Of a stretch of DNA of 55,490 bases, positions 9,337 to 18,097 are shown one piece after another. The DNA is from Oscillospiraceae bacterium. GTDB taxonomy: Bacteria > Bacillota > Clostridia > Oscillospirales > Oscillospiraceae. The position numbers were made by a program, and so were the translations under genes. How positions within the stretch are numbered: position 1 is the first letter of the stretch; every line of letters begins with the position of its first letter. The notes below the pieces were generated by a model. It did no database searches. It saw only the letters and a program-made list of their open reading frames with translations, and was not told the origin of the DNA. The stretch covers positions 1-55,490 of the forward strand of contig WRNV01000007.1 of the NCBI GenBank assembly GCA_009776445.1. Reading direction: 5' to 3'.

Positions 9337-9400
9337 ACAGTAATCGCTGTATGACAAATAGAGTGGGGGAACGTAAACATAAGGAAAGGCAGGAAACGAT

Positions 9401-9829
9401 ATGACAGGCGAGATCAAGTGTTTCAGAAAGAGGTTCATTGGGGGGTTCAACCGACAGGATGTAATCGACTACATTGCTGTCCTTGCCAAGGAAAGCGACA
9501 CGAATCGCGCTCTTAAGGAAAAGGCTGAGCAGGACATGAAAGGACTCGTAACGGAGATTGCGTCGCTCAAACGAGAACGGGACGAGGCAAAACGATTAGC
9601 GGGCGAATACAAATCGGAAGTGCTCGAAGCGGCAAAAAAAACGCTCGAGGAGTTTGAAGTTTCCTTCAATAGCCTTAGCGAGGGATTTGAAAAAGAATCA
9701 GCAAGCATTTGCGAGCAACTGGAAGCGGCTCGTAACATCATCGCAATTCTCCCCAGTGCCTTAAAAAGGACAGGGGAAAGGTTTGGAAAATTAAGGGCAA
9801 TACTTGAAGAAGGACAAGATACGGTATAA
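9401..9829 (+). CDS. DivIVA-like coiled-coil protein
   Basis: This is a small, 142-aa, mostly alpha-helical protein. Its first 30 residues (FRKRFIGGFNRQDVIDYI) fit the DivIVA N-terminal membrane-targeting pattern, a hydrophobic/aromatic loop followed by a coiled coil. Residues 30-120 are rich in heptad-like Glu/Lys/Leu. DivIVA relatives recognise curved membrane at poles and septa and recruit cell division or wall enzymes. The protein is shorter than classical DivIVA and its exact role is unknown. The start has a clear AGGAAA ribosome binding site. hpf follows about 20 bp downstream, so the two are probably cotranscribed. Confidence 0.65.
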   Translation: MTGEIKCFRKRFIGGFNRQDVIDYIAVLAKESDTNRALKEKAEQDMKGLVTEIASLKRERDEAKRLAGEYKSEVLEAAKKTLEEFEVSFNSLSEGFEKESASICEQLEAARNIIAILPSALKRTGERFGKLRAILEEGQDTV

Positions 9830-9850
9830 TATGAAAAGGGGTTGAAAGGT

Positions 9851-10393
9851 ATGAAATTCACAATTAATGAAAAAAAAGTGCAAATAACTGATGAGCTTCG
9901 CGAGTACGCGCAAAAGAAAATTGGCAAATTGGATCGTTTCTTCAAAACCGAATCAGAAGCGTTTATAACTTTTTCAATCGAACGAGGCCGCTATATCGCG
10001 GAGGTAACGATCAAAAACAACGGTATGTTCTACCGTGTGGCCGATACGACAAGCGATATGTACGCATCGATTGATTCGGCCGTTGCGGCAATAGAGCGCC
10101 AGATCCGCAAAAATAAAACCCGTCTTGAAAAGCGGCTTCGCGATGGGGCGTTCGAACGCGATTACACATCGCCGGTCAAGCAAGACGACGTATCGGACGA
10201 GGACGAACAAGACTTTAAGATAGTTCGCACGAAGCTGTTTATAGTAAAGCCAATGACCCCGGAGGAAGCGGTGCTTCAGATGAATTTACTTGAACATGAG
10301 TTTTTTGTATTCAGGAATCAAAACAGAGGGGACGCTTTTTCGGTTGTATACAAGCGAAAACACGGCGATTATGGCCTTATAGAGACAAATTGA
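9851..10393 (+). CDS. hpf: Ribosome hibernation promoting factor, long form
   Basis: This is the long HPF that dimerises 70S ribosomes into inactive 100S particles in stationary phase. The N-terminal S30AE domain (about residues 1-100) has the beta-alpha-beta pattern and the ITDELREYAQKKIGKLDRFF helix region. A variable acidic linker is followed by the C-terminal dimerisation domain, including VRTKLFIVKPMTPEEAVLQM and HEFFVFRN. ATG 9851 is preferred over TTG 9842 because AGGGG at 9837-9841 is well spaced for it; this gives 180 aa, typical of long HPF. It lies just downstream of the DivIVA-like gene and converges on the AbrB-type gene. Confidence 0.93.
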   Translation: MKFTINEKKVQITDELREYAQKKIGKLDRFFKTESEAFITFSIERGRYIAEVTIKNNGMFYRVADTTSDMYASIDSAVAAIERQIRKNKTRLEKRLRDGAFERDYTSPVKQDDVSDEDEQDFKIVRTKLFIVKPMTPEEAVLQMNLLEHEFFVFRNQNRGDAFSVVYKRKHGDYGLIETN

Positions 10394-10401
10394 CAATCAT
10401 T

Positions 10402-11094
10402 TCAAATCTTTGACCCAATTGAACGTATTTCGTCAAGCAGAGCGTTGACATCAAACCCGCGAGTCGGGGAAGTAGGCGTCTTCGTTTCATCCGCGTTTGT
10501 GGGTGCGTCTCCTGTATGTGCTGTTCCAGCCAGAGCCGCCGCATCTGCTTTCGCCTCCTCTAATGATCCTGATGTAGATGGTATGGGGGCATCATCTTTT
10601 ACCGCCTCAGGAGGTTCTTCTACAGTCGATACGGTCACGTCAGTATTAACCTCTTTTGGCGGTATAGATTTGGTCGGCTCTATTTCAGAAGTTTTTGGCT
10701 CAACAAGCGGTTCCGCCGCATGCGGTATGGCGGAGCTGGATTCAACCGGCGAAGGCTCCATTTCAGTTGGTACGTCTACATTGGGTTCAGCGGTAGGCGC
10801 TTCCCGGTGTGGCGCCATATCAACAGTTACATCATCAGGAGGCGAATGTCCTTCAATGATACTCTCAAGCTGATTCGTGTCAGGTGCCTCTTCGTTTGGA
10901 AATTTCTTGTTCTGACTCCTCATTGACGGAATCGCCGCGCCCTGCCCACCTGGGAGCATGTTGGGGTTGACCATCACTACGCCATCCGGGCTGTCGATGA
11001 ACAAGAGTTTGTCTCCTTCGTCGATGTTAAGTCTTCGACGGATCGATACCGGGATAGTTATTTGTCCCTTGCTCGTTACTTTTGCCATTTCCAT
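10402..11094 (-). CDS. AbrB/SpoVT-type transcription factor with long disordered tail
   Basis: The first 45 residues form a swapped-hairpin AbrB domain (MAKVTSKGQITIPVSIRRRL, then EGDKLLFID), as in AbrB, SpoVT and MazE-type regulators, which bind DNA as dimers or tetramers. The remaining 180 residues are Pro/Thr/Glu/Ala-rich and probably disordered, ending in a short predicted helix (VNALLDEIRSIG). Such a tail is not part of typical AbrB proteins of 80-95 aa and may act as a partner-binding segment. ATGs at 11094 and 11088 are both plausible. It is transcribed away from the Memo gene and converges on hpf. The regulatory targets are unknown. Confidence 0.82.
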   Translation of the reverse strand: MEMAKVTSKGQITIPVSIRRRLNIDEGDKLLFIDSPDGVVMVNPNMLPGGQGAAIPSMRSQNKKFPNEEAPDTNQLESIIEGHSPPDDVTVDMAPHREAPTAEPNVDVPTEMEPSPVESSSAIPHAAEPLVEPKTSEIEPTKSIPPKEVNTDVTVSTVEEPPEAVKDDAPIPSTSGSLEEAKADAAALAGTAHTGDAPTNADETKTPTSPTRGFDVNALLDEIRSIGSKI

Positions 11095-11190
11095 TTATAT
11101 GCATTCCTTTTGAATCACATTTCATAACACAAATAGTAAACCATGACGATGGGATTGTCAATATAAACAAAACAAAGGAGTGGTTTAAAC

Positions 11191-12576
11191 ATGGCAATAA
11201 CTAGATTATACGCCCTTCCGCATCCGCCGCTTGCCGTGCCAGGTATAGGGCGCGGTCAGGAACGAGGAATAAGCAAAACTCTGGCTGCGTTTAACGAAAT
11301 CGCTATGCAAATAGCGGATATCGCCCCCGAGACGATCATATTCATTACCCCGCATAATGTTGTATACTCAGATTATTTCCATATCTCACCCGGAACTTTC
11401 GCACGGGGTGATTTTTCCCGTTTTGGCGCGCCGGGGATAAAGCTTACGACGCTGTACGACGAAGAGTTGGCAATGGAGATATCGCGTATGGCTGAGCAGG
11501 ACGGTATTCCCGCCGGGGAGATGGGGGAAAGGGATCCAAAACTTGACCACGGCACAATGGTACCTATGTGGTTTATCAACAATCGATACAAAGACTATGC
11601 AACCGTCCGCATATCGCAGTCTGGAATGGAACCGACAGCCCATTATAGACTTGGTCAGGCAATATCGCGAGCTGTGGAGGCGACGGGACGCAAAACTGTC
11701 TTTGTGGCGTCGTCCGACTTGTCCCACAAGTTGACGGAGGACGGCCCGTACGGTTTCGCGCCAGAAGGGCCTGAGTTTGATGAGATCGTCGTCCAAGCAT
11801 TGGCGAAGGGGGATTTCCTGACATTGTTGATGATCCCGGAAGAGTTGAGGGAGAGCGCCGCGCAATGCGGCTACAATTCGCTGATAACGCTTGCCGGCTG
11901 TCTGGACGCACGAAGTGTGAAGCCAATTCTACACAGCTATGAAGGCCCGTTTGGGGTGGGGTATGCTGTCGCGACTTTCGAGCAGACTGGGCATGACGAA
12001 AACAGGAACATACTCGAAAAATACGAAGAAGCCTCGCTCCTGGATGCACGCAAGAAGCAAGAGACAGAGGACCCATACCCCTCGCTGGCACGGCGTTCAC
12101 TGGAATATGCGGTGAATAGCGGCGGAAGATTGCCGTTTCCCGAAGGCTTGCCAGACGAAATGCTTAAAGATAAGGCGGGAGTATTCGTATCATTACACAA
12201 GAACGGGCGATTACGCGGTTGCATAGGGACGATAAGCCCGACAACAGCAAGCGTCGCGCGCGAGATCATACAAAACGCCGTATCCGCCGGACTTTCTGAT
12301 TCGCGCTTCGAACCGGTATCAAAAGCGGAACTGCCATATCTCACGTATAAAGTAGACGTTTTGTCTGCGCCGGAAAAGATTCCTGATGCCCGGGCGCTAG
12401 ATGTCAAACGCTTCGGCGTCATTGTTACTAGCGGACACAAGCGGGGGCTGCTGCTCCCAAATCTGGACGGTATAGATACTGTGGATGAACAAATAGCCAT
12501 CGCCCGAAGAAAAGCGGGTATACCGGATAACATGCCGATAAATCTTGAGCGTTTCGAGGTCGTACGGCATGAGTGA
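11191..12576 (+). CDS. Memo-AMMECR1 fusion protein of the AmmeMemoRadiSam system
   Basis: Two domains are fused. Residues 1-265 form a class III extradiol dioxygenase-like (Memo/LigB) fold with ITPHNVVYSD, KLDHGTMVPMWF and VASSDLSHKL supplying candidate metal-binding His/Asp residues. Residues about 285-461 are an AMMECR1 domain with the signature LRGCIGTI and VDVLSAPEKI. These two families together with a radical SAM protein define the AmmeMemoRadiSam set, which is widely conserved in bacteria and archaea but whose substrate is, as far as I know, not settled. The radical SAM partner overlaps the end of this gene by 8 bp, so the trio is translationally coupled here. An AAAGGAG site precedes the ATG. 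Confidence 0.9.
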   Translation: MAITRLYALPHPPLAVPGIGRGQERGISKTLAAFNEIAMQIADIAPETIIFITPHNVVYSDYFHISPGTFARGDFSRFGAPGIKLTTLYDEELAMEISRMAEQDGIPAGEMGERDPKLDHGTMVPMWFINNRYKDYATVRISQSGMEPTAHYRLGQAISRAVEATGRKTVFVASSDLSHKLTEDGPYGFAPEGPEFDEIVVQALAKGDFLTLLMIPEELRESAAQCGYNSLITLAGCLDARSVKPILHSYEGPFGVGYAVATFEQTGHDENRNILEKYEEASLLDARKKQETEDPYPSLARRSLEYAVNSGGRLPFPEGLPDEMLKDKAGVFVSLHKNGRLRGCIGTISPTTASVAREIIQNAVSAGLSDSRFEPVSKAELPYLTYKVDVLSAPEKIPDARALDVKRFGVIVTSGHKRGLLLPNLDGIDTVDEQIAIARRKAGIPDNMPINLERFEVVRHE

Positions 12577-13474
12577 AACCAGAGAAGCGGCGTTCTGGGA
12601 ATCGGCTAATAATAGGGACGTGCTGTGTGGATTGTGTCCGCATCGGTGCCATATAGCTACAAACAAGGCAGGGATTTGCGGAGCGCGAGCGAACAAGGGC
12701 GGCAGACTCGTTGCTTTGGGTTATGGGCAAGTTTCCTCACTGGCGCTCGATCCAATAGAAAAGAAACCGCTATACATGTTTCACCCGGGCAAGAAAATAC
12801 TGTCAGTCGGGGGCTTCGGATGCAACCTCAAGTGTCCGTTTTGTCAAAACTTCGAAATTTCCACGCGGACACCGTGGGATAACGCCATTACCCGGGATGT
12901 GGCAGCCAAGCAAACCGCTCGACGACACCCAAACGTAACGCCGGATGAAATCGCTACGATTGCCACGCATTATGTATCGGATGGAAACATAGGTTTAGCT
13001 TACACGTATAACGAGCCGCTTATAGGCTTCGAGTTCCTTTTCGACTGCGCCACAGCGGTTCGCGACGCCGGACTTGAAAATGTAATTGTGACCAACGGCT
13101 ATATTAATAGGGCGCCGCTAGAAAATCTTTTGCCTTTGATTGGAGCTATGAACATCGACTTGAAGGGCTTTACCAACAGCTTTTATGAAAAACTTGGCGG
13201 AAAACTAGAACCGGTCATGGAAACGATAGCGGTTTCCAGCAAGCAATGCCATATCGAGGTGACGACCCTTGTCATTCCAGAGGAAAACGAAGACGACATA
13301 GAAGAGATCGCCAAATGGCTGTCGTCGATCGACCCGGAAATCCCGCTACACATCTCGCGTTTTTTCCCGCGTTATTTGTATTCTGACAAGAAACCGACGC
13401 CGAGGGCGACCATGTATAAACTGGCTGATATTGCGAAGAGATACCTTAGCAACGTATTCTTAGGTAATATTTGA
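12569..13474 (+). CDS. amrS: AmmeMemoRadiSam system radical SAM enzyme
   Basis: This radical S-adenosylmethionine enzyme is the third member of the Memo/AMMECR1 set. The cluster-binding CNLKCPFCQN motif (CxxxCxxC) sits near residue 90. An additional N-terminal CGLCPHRCHI plus GICGARAN gives extra cysteines typical of the family. ATG 12569 is preferred over TTG 12545 because it starts at the family-like MSETREAAFW and keeps a short 8-bp overlap with the upstream stop. The length is about 301 aa. The reaction catalysed is not known; it presumably acts on the product or substrate of the upstream fusion protein. Confidence 0.9.
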   Translation: MSETREAAFWESANNRDVLCGLCPHRCHIATNKAGICGARANKGGRLVALGYGQVSSLALDPIEKKPLYMFHPGKKILSVGGFGCNLKCPFCQNFEISTRTPWDNAITRDVAAKQTARRHPNVTPDEIATIATHYVSDGNIGLAYTYNEPLIGFEFLFDCATAVRDAGLENVIVTNGYINRAPLENLLPLIGAMNIDLKGFTNSFYEKLGGKLEPVMETIAVSSKQCHIEVTTLVIPEENEDDIEEIAKWLSSIDPEIPLHISRFFPRYLYSDKKPTPRATMYKLADIAKRYLSNVFLGNI

Positions 13475-13541
13475 TTGGCTAACACAATCGTTGCTACACA
13501 AAAGTGTTAATGATTTTTACAAAAGCGCTAATAATTCTCTC

Positions 13542-13570
13542 TTGTATTATTCCTAGCTATAGCTTATTAT
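13542..13570 (+). promoter_or_regulatory. Promoter for murI
   Basis: TTGTAT at 13542-13547 and TATTAT at 13565-13570 are separated by 17 nt. A second hexamer, TATACT, lies at 13568-13573. A good ribosome binding site (AAGGAG, about 13618-13623) precedes the murI ATG. Confidence 0.45.
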
Positions 13571-13630
13571 ACTCGCGAGTATGTACAGTGGCGTCGTGGC
13601 GACGCGAGAAATCCAGAAAGGAGACATGGA

Positions 13631-14440
13631 ATGGACGCGCGGCCTATCGGCGTTTTTGACTCTGGGCTTGGCGGGCTTACAACAGTAAAAAAACTCGCGG
13701 AACTCTTGCCAGAAGAGGATATAGTATATCTCGGCGATACAGGCAGAACTCCTTATGGATCGCGTTCACGGGATACTATAATCAAGTACGCGCGCCAGGA
13801 CGCGAACTTTCTTGTCGACCGCAACATCAAAGCCATGGTTATAGCCTGTAACACGGTATGCTCAGTAGCTTATACAATGCTTGAAGGCATTTTTAGCATA
13901 AAGGTCTACGAGGTTATAAGCGCGCCGGCCAAAGAGGCTGCCGCTTACACAAAAAATGGGAGAGTAGGCGTTATAGGTACGGCGGCGACGATACGTAGCG
14001 GCGCGTATGAGGCCGCGCTAAAGAGGATTGCGTCGGAACTGCTGGTTATTTCTTTGCCATGTCCGCTTTTTGTTCCTCTTGTTGAAAACGGTAGGATAGA
14101 CGCGGGCGATACAGCAGCCCTGGCAATTGCTGAAGATTACTTGAAGGAATTAAAAGAATTTGGAGCGGACACGTTGATTTTAGGATGTACACATTATCCA
14201 TTAATAAAGGACGTGATATCAAAGGTTATTGGTGGTGGTGTGGAATTGATCGACTCAGGGGCGGAAACGGCTAAACTTGTAGCACGGGATATCCAAGCAA
14301 GGGGAATGGCGGTGCCCGGCGGATCGAAGGGTGTTATCAGATATTTCGTTACTGACAGCGTCGATGCGTTTTCTGGATTTGCGTCACGGTTCCTTGGGTC
14401 TGATGTAGGTGGGATGGTCGAGCAAGTCCAGTTGGATTAA
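13631..14440 (+). CDS. murI: Glutamate racemase
   Basis: The enzyme interconverts L- and D-glutamate in the cytoplasm to supply D-Glu for peptidoglycan. The family signature GVFDSGLGGLT opens the protein, and YLGDTGRTPYGSRS follows. The two catalytic cysteines are Cys73 (ACNTVC) and Cys186 (LGCTHYP), each in its usual context. At 269 aa the length is normal. It has its own promoter and a strong ribosome binding site, and is followed by the DUF1934-argS pair. Confidence 0.96.
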   Translation: MDARPIGVFDSGLGGLTTVKKLAELLPEEDIVYLGDTGRTPYGSRSRDTIIKYARQDANFLVDRNIKAMVIACNTVCSVAYTMLEGIFSIKVYEVISAPAKEAAAYTKNGRVGVIGTAATIRSGAYEAALKRIASELLVISLPCPLFVPLVENGRIDAGDTAALAIAEDYLKELKEFGADTLILGCTHYPLIKDVISKVIGGGVELIDSGAETAKLVARDIQARGMAVPGGSKGVIRYFVTDSVDAFSGFASRFLGSDVGGMVEQVQLD

Positions 14441-14516
14441 TAAAGCTTCGCAAGTAAAGTTTTAAATATAAAGTGCCGAAAAATGATGTAAGAATTTAGA
14501 ATGTAGGTGTAAACAT

Positions 14517-14942
14517 ATGAAGAAAGCGATGATCTCGATCAAAGGTTTGCCGGCGCTGCCGGACAGCGACGGGGAGTCCTATGAGCTTATGACGGACGGC
14601 GAATACTCGCAAGAAGAAGGTGTTTCAACATTCTGCTATAATGAGAGTGCGCTGACCGGCTTCAACGGGTTGTCGACAATATTCAACGTCGAACCGGATC
14701 GCGTCATACTCAGACGTAGCGGCGGTCTTAGTGGGGATATGATATTTTCTGAAAAACAAAAACACCATTTTCTCTACGACACGCCATATGGGCCGATTAC
14801 TATGGGCATAGACACGCACAGTATCAAGAAAAACATGGGGGACGATGGTGGAAGCCTTGAAATAAGGTACGACATTGAGGTGGATAACGTTTCTGTGAGC
14901 CAAAATCTATTTAAAATCGATGTAAGGACATTCCCTCAGTGA
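14517..14942 (+). CDS. DUF1934 (YwiB-like) protein
   Basis: This 141-aa all-beta protein of the DUF1934/YwiB family has a lipocalin-like pattern of alternating strands (SIKGLP, SYELMTDGEY, TFCYNESALTGF, YDTPYGPITMGI). In many Firmicutes this gene sits directly in front of argS, as here. Its function is unknown. No signal peptide is seen, so it should be cytoplasmic. The 67-bp gap to argS suggests cotranscription. Confidence 0.82.
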   Translation: MKKAMISIKGLPALPDSDGESYELMTDGEYSQEEGVSTFCYNESALTGFNGLSTIFNVEPDRVILRRSGGLSGDMIFSEKQKHHFLYDTPYGPITMGIDTHSIKKNMGDDGGSLEIRYDIEVDNVSVSQNLFKIDVRTFPQ

Positions 14943-15009
14943 AGGAGTCCATCGTTATCGACTCCCGTGTAAGCAGCAACAATCCATCCGTAAAGAAAGC
15001 AAAAGCGCT

Positions 15010-16719
15010 ATGAGCATAAACATGGTAGACAACGCTAGAAACCAGATCGATAAACTGATCAACAACGCGTTTGAAAAGGCGCGCGCGGCGGGGGAGCTGC
15101 CCGGCGGCGCGCCAATTTTCGGCGCTGTCGAGATACCACGAGAATCATCACTCGGTGATTTCGCAGCTACGCATGCTTTGGCGGCTGCCAGAGTATTGAA
15201 GCTTGCCCCAGTGAAAATAGCGAATGCCCTCGCTTCACGCATCGAGCTTGAGGGGAGCTATTTTAGTTCGAAATCGATTGCCGGGCCAGGATTCATAAAT
15301 TTCACGTTATCTGGAAAATGGTATGGCGAGGCGCTACGAACCGTCGAAATCATGGGAAGCGGTTATGGGGCTGTCGATATCGGCAAAAATAAGCGAGTGA
15401 TGGTTGAATTTGTCTCGGCAAACCCTACGGGTCCGATGACGATCGGTAATGCGCGCGGCGGCGTACTCGGGGATACGCTCGCGTCGATACTACAAAGGGC
15501 AGGGTACGACGTGTGGCGAGAGTTTTACGTGAACGATTCGGGGAATCAGGTCGAATTGTTTGGTAAGTCTATTGACGCGCGCTATATGCAACTTTGCCTT
15601 GGCAAAGAAAACTACGAATTCCCCGAGGATGGATACCGCGGCGACGACATAAAAGACCTAGCGGCTATAATATTCGAGCGCGAGGGGGATAAGCTCACGT
15701 CCCTGCCTGCAGGTGAACGCGCCGCAAGATTTACTGCGTTCGCGCTGCCATATAATATTGAGCTGATGAAAAAACACCTTGAACGCTATCGTATTAGTTT
15801 TGACGAATGGTTCTGCGAGAGTACGCTGCATGATAGCGGATACGTCTCCGAAACGGTGAGTTTGCTTGAAAAAAACGGCTTGCTATATGAAAAAGATGGC
15901 GCGCTCTGGCTGAGAAACAAAGAATTAGGCGCGGACAAGGACGAGGTCCTACGCCGCGCAAATGGATTTTACACATATTATGCCGCCGATATCGCCTACC
16001 ACCGCAACAAACTGGCGCGCGGTTTCGACAGGGTCGTCGACGTCTGGGGCGCCGACCATCATGGACATGCTATACGCATGAAAGCCTCCCTAACGTCCCC
16101 CTTGCTCGGAAAATCGCTCGGTGTTGACGGCGGGAAACTCGATTTTCTCATTATGCAGATGGTACGTCTCACACGTGACGGGGAAACTGTTAAGGTTTCA
16201 AAACGCACGGGCAAAGCGCTGACGCTCAACGATCTCCTCGACGAGATATCGGTCGACGCGTGCAGGTTTTTCTTTAACGCCAAGCCGGATAGCCACCTTG
16301 AGTTCGACCTTGGGCTTGCCGTCAGGCAAGACAACGAAAACCCGGTTTACTATGTGCAGTACGCTCACGCGCGCATATGCAGCCTTATCGCGATACTGGA
16401 GGCGGAAGGCTACAAGATGCCGAAATACGAAGAAATCGCCCCCGAATTGCTCAGCTCGGAGATGGAGACAGAGGTGATAAAGCAGATAGCGCTTTATCCT
16501 GAAGAGATTAAACTAGCGGCTCGCGACTATGACCCGTCACGGATAAATAAGTACCTTATCGAACTAGCGGCGCGGTTTCACAGGTTTTACAGCGTCTGCC
16601 GTGTCAAAGGCGAGCGACAGGATTTGCTGCTTGCACGGCTGAAGCTCGCAGGTACTGTGCGCGCGGTGATAAAAAACGGCCTCGACATCCTCGGCGTCAC
16701 AGCTCCGGAAAAGATGTAA
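15010..16719 (+). CDS. argS: Arginine-tRNA ligase
   Basis: The class Ia aminoacyl-tRNA synthetase charges tRNA-Arg. It has the N-terminal additional domain typical of ArgRS (about residues 1-110), the signature NPTGP at 138-142, DDSGN-like VNDSGNQVE, and the KMSKS-type loop VSKRTGK. The HIGH box reads T144-I-G-N147 where most bacterial ArgRS have H-x-G-H or H-x-G-N. The length of 569 aa is standard. A MITE-like element begins 9 bp after the stop codon, and its target duplication includes the last base of that codon. Confidence 0.96.
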   Translation: MSINMVDNARNQIDKLINNAFEKARAAGELPGGAPIFGAVEIPRESSLGDFAATHALAAARVLKLAPVKIANALASRIELEGSYFSSKSIAGPGFINFTLSGKWYGEALRTVEIMGSGYGAVDIGKNKRVMVEFVSANPTGPMTIGNARGGVLGDTLASILQRAGYDVWREFYVNDSGNQVELFGKSIDARYMQLCLGKENYEFPEDGYRGDDIKDLAAIIFEREGDKLTSLPAGERAARFTAFALPYNIELMKKHLERYRISFDEWFCESTLHDSGYVSETVSLLEKNGLLYEKDGALWLRNKELGADKDEVLRRANGFYTYYAADIAYHRNKLARGFDRVVDVWGADHHGHAIRMKASLTSPLLGKSLGVDGGKLDFLIMQMVRLTRDGETVKVSKRTGKALTLNDLLDEISVDACRFFFNAKPDSHLEFDLGLAVRQDNENPVYYVQYAHARICSLIAILEAEGYKMPKYEEIAPELLSSEMETEVIKQIALYPEEIKLAARDYDPSRINKYLIELAARFHRFYSVCRVKGERQDLLLARLKLAGTVRAVIKNGLDILGVTAPEKM

Positions 16720-16727
16720 AATGTAAG

Positions 16728-16869
16728 TAACTGTTCAGCTGGTACCCAAAAACACAGGTTGGTTACAGGCAACGCACTGGCACAATGGTGTAAACTTTTA
16801 TTATTGTCCAAAACTTGTGTGCGGAGCCTGTAACCATTGCGAGTTTTTGGATACCCTCTGAACAGTTAC
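16728..16869 (+). mobile_element. MITE-like element, copy 2 (142 bp)
   Basis: The ends are TAACTGTTCAG (from 16728) and CTGAACAGTTA(C) (to 16869), perfect inverted repeats over 11 bp. The flanks AAATGTAAG (16719-16727) and AAATGTAGG (16870-16878) match at 8 of 9 positions. The central loop (TTTTATTATTGTCC) differs from the TTGTACAATTGT core of other copies. It lies between the convergent argS and ricT genes, where a strong hairpin could also help end transcription. Confidence 0.85.
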
Positions 16870-16893
16870 AAATGTAGGCGCACAAGCGACGAC

Positions 16894-18075
16894 CTATTTT
16901 GGCTTTCCGCGCCCTCCACGACGCCTTTTGATATACGGCTTTTTTGGAGTCCCCACCCCTTCAAGAGGCTGAGGAGGCGGCGATTTCACGTTTTTTTCGA
17001 TGTCTTTGGAGGCCCTCTCCAAACCGTGTGGTACAGGCTTTTTTTTCGGTTCTACCGCGAGTTTTCGCTCAGGATGCCTTCCCTTTTTCGGCGATGGTGG
17101 CGCCACTGCCGCAGAGGGCGCGCGAGTACTGTGAGAAGGCTGATGGATCGGATGGACCGGCGTGACTATACGCTTTATTACAGGTGGCGGAGACACGGTA
17201 AAGCCGGCTTCTTCGAGCTTTCCTTCTGCTTTCGCCGCTATATACTCAGCCCGGCGACCTTTCCCGCCAAGGACGTTGAGTTCGTCAAACGTGAATACCT
17301 TCAAGGTCGTATCAAGCCCGTCCTCAAGGCGTACTTTAGCGTTTCCACGAAGTAAGTTGACGCTGATGACAGAACCCTTGCCGGATGGTGTTTCGACAAA
17401 GGCATCAATTCTAGGAGCTTTTCTGACAAGATCCTCATAGGTGAATTTCTCGTATTCCAGACAGCACATGAGCCGCCCGCACGTACCCGATATTTTTGTT
17501 GGGTTTAGCGATAGGCCTTGGGTTTTCGCCATTTTGATTGAAACGGGATGGAACTCGGACAGAAATTGCGAGCAGCAAAACTGTTTTCCACAAATGCCCA
17601 AACCTCCAAGCATTTTTGCCTCGTCGCGCACGCCGATCTGCCGCAGTTCGATACGCGCGCGAAACTCGCTTGCGAGTTCTTTTACCAAATCTCTGAAATC
17701 TACGCGCCCATCTGACGTGAAGAAAAATAATATTTTATTTCCTTCAAAGCCATACTCTACGTCCACTAGCTTCATTTCAAGGCCGATTTCGGCGATTTTT
17801 TTCTGGCAGTAGTCAAATGCTTGCTGTTCTTTTTTCTTTGCCGCCATAGCATTTCTATTGTCTTCTTCATCCGCGACGCGCACAAGTGGCCGTAGTGGCG
17901 TGACTACCATACTGTCTTCTATCATATGGTTGCCGCGTGAACACTCTCCGTATTCAAGGCCTTTAGCGGTCTCGACGACGACATTTTCACCTGATACGAC
18001 ATTGATTCCTGCCGGGTCGAAAAAATACTCTTTGCCTTTGCTGTTGAAACGAACGCTTATTATCTCAGTCAACAC
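16894..18075 (-). CDS. ricT: RicT/YaaT, PSP1-domain regulator of RNA processing
   Basis: In Bacillus, RicT (YaaT) forms a complex with RicA and RicF that carries Fe-S clusters and steers RNase Y maturation of mRNAs; it affects sporulation, competence and biofilm formation. The conserved cysteine stretches GICGKQFCC and CGRLMCCLEYE are present, followed by the PSP1 C-terminal core. Beyond about residue 290 there is a Pro/Lys/Arg-rich tail ending KRRRGGRGKPK, longer than usual and likely disordered. GTG 18075 gives an N-terminus (LTEIISVRFNSKGKEYFFDP) aligned with Bacillus YaaT; an upstream TTG at 18090 is an alternative. It follows holB by 22 bp, the same order as holB-yaaT in Bacillus. Confidence 0.92.
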   Translation of the reverse strand: MLTEIISVRFNSKGKEYFFDPAGINVVSGENVVVETAKGLEYGECSRGNHMIEDSMVVTPLRPLVRVADEEDNRNAMAAKKKEQQAFDYCQKKIAEIGLEMKLVDVEYGFEGNKILFFFTSDGRVDFRDLVKELASEFRARIELRQIGVRDEAKMLGGLGICGKQFCCSQFLSEFHPVSIKMAKTQGLSLNPTKISGTCGRLMCCLEYEKFTYEDLVRKAPRIDAFVETPSGKGSVISVNLLRGNAKVRLEDGLDTTLKVFTFDELNVLGGKGRRAEYIAAKAEGKLEEAGFTVSPPPVIKRIVTPVHPIHQPSHSTRAPSAAVAPPSPKKGRHPERKLAVEPKKKPVPHGLERASKDIEKNVKSPPPQPLEGVGTPKKPYIKRRRGGRGKPK

Positions 18076-18097
18076 ATTACCTACTCTCAATTGTTTT

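Noticed and set aside
9333..9346. CTGAACAGTAA after the lipoprotein gene as another element end
   Set aside because: Only about 10 bp match and there is no GGATACCC segment next to it; this is compatible with chance.
10445..10873. 142-codon plus-strand frame opposite the AbrB-type gene
   Set aside because: It is the antisense of a low-complexity Pro/Thr/Glu-rich coding tail, which keeps the opposite strand open; there is no start signal.
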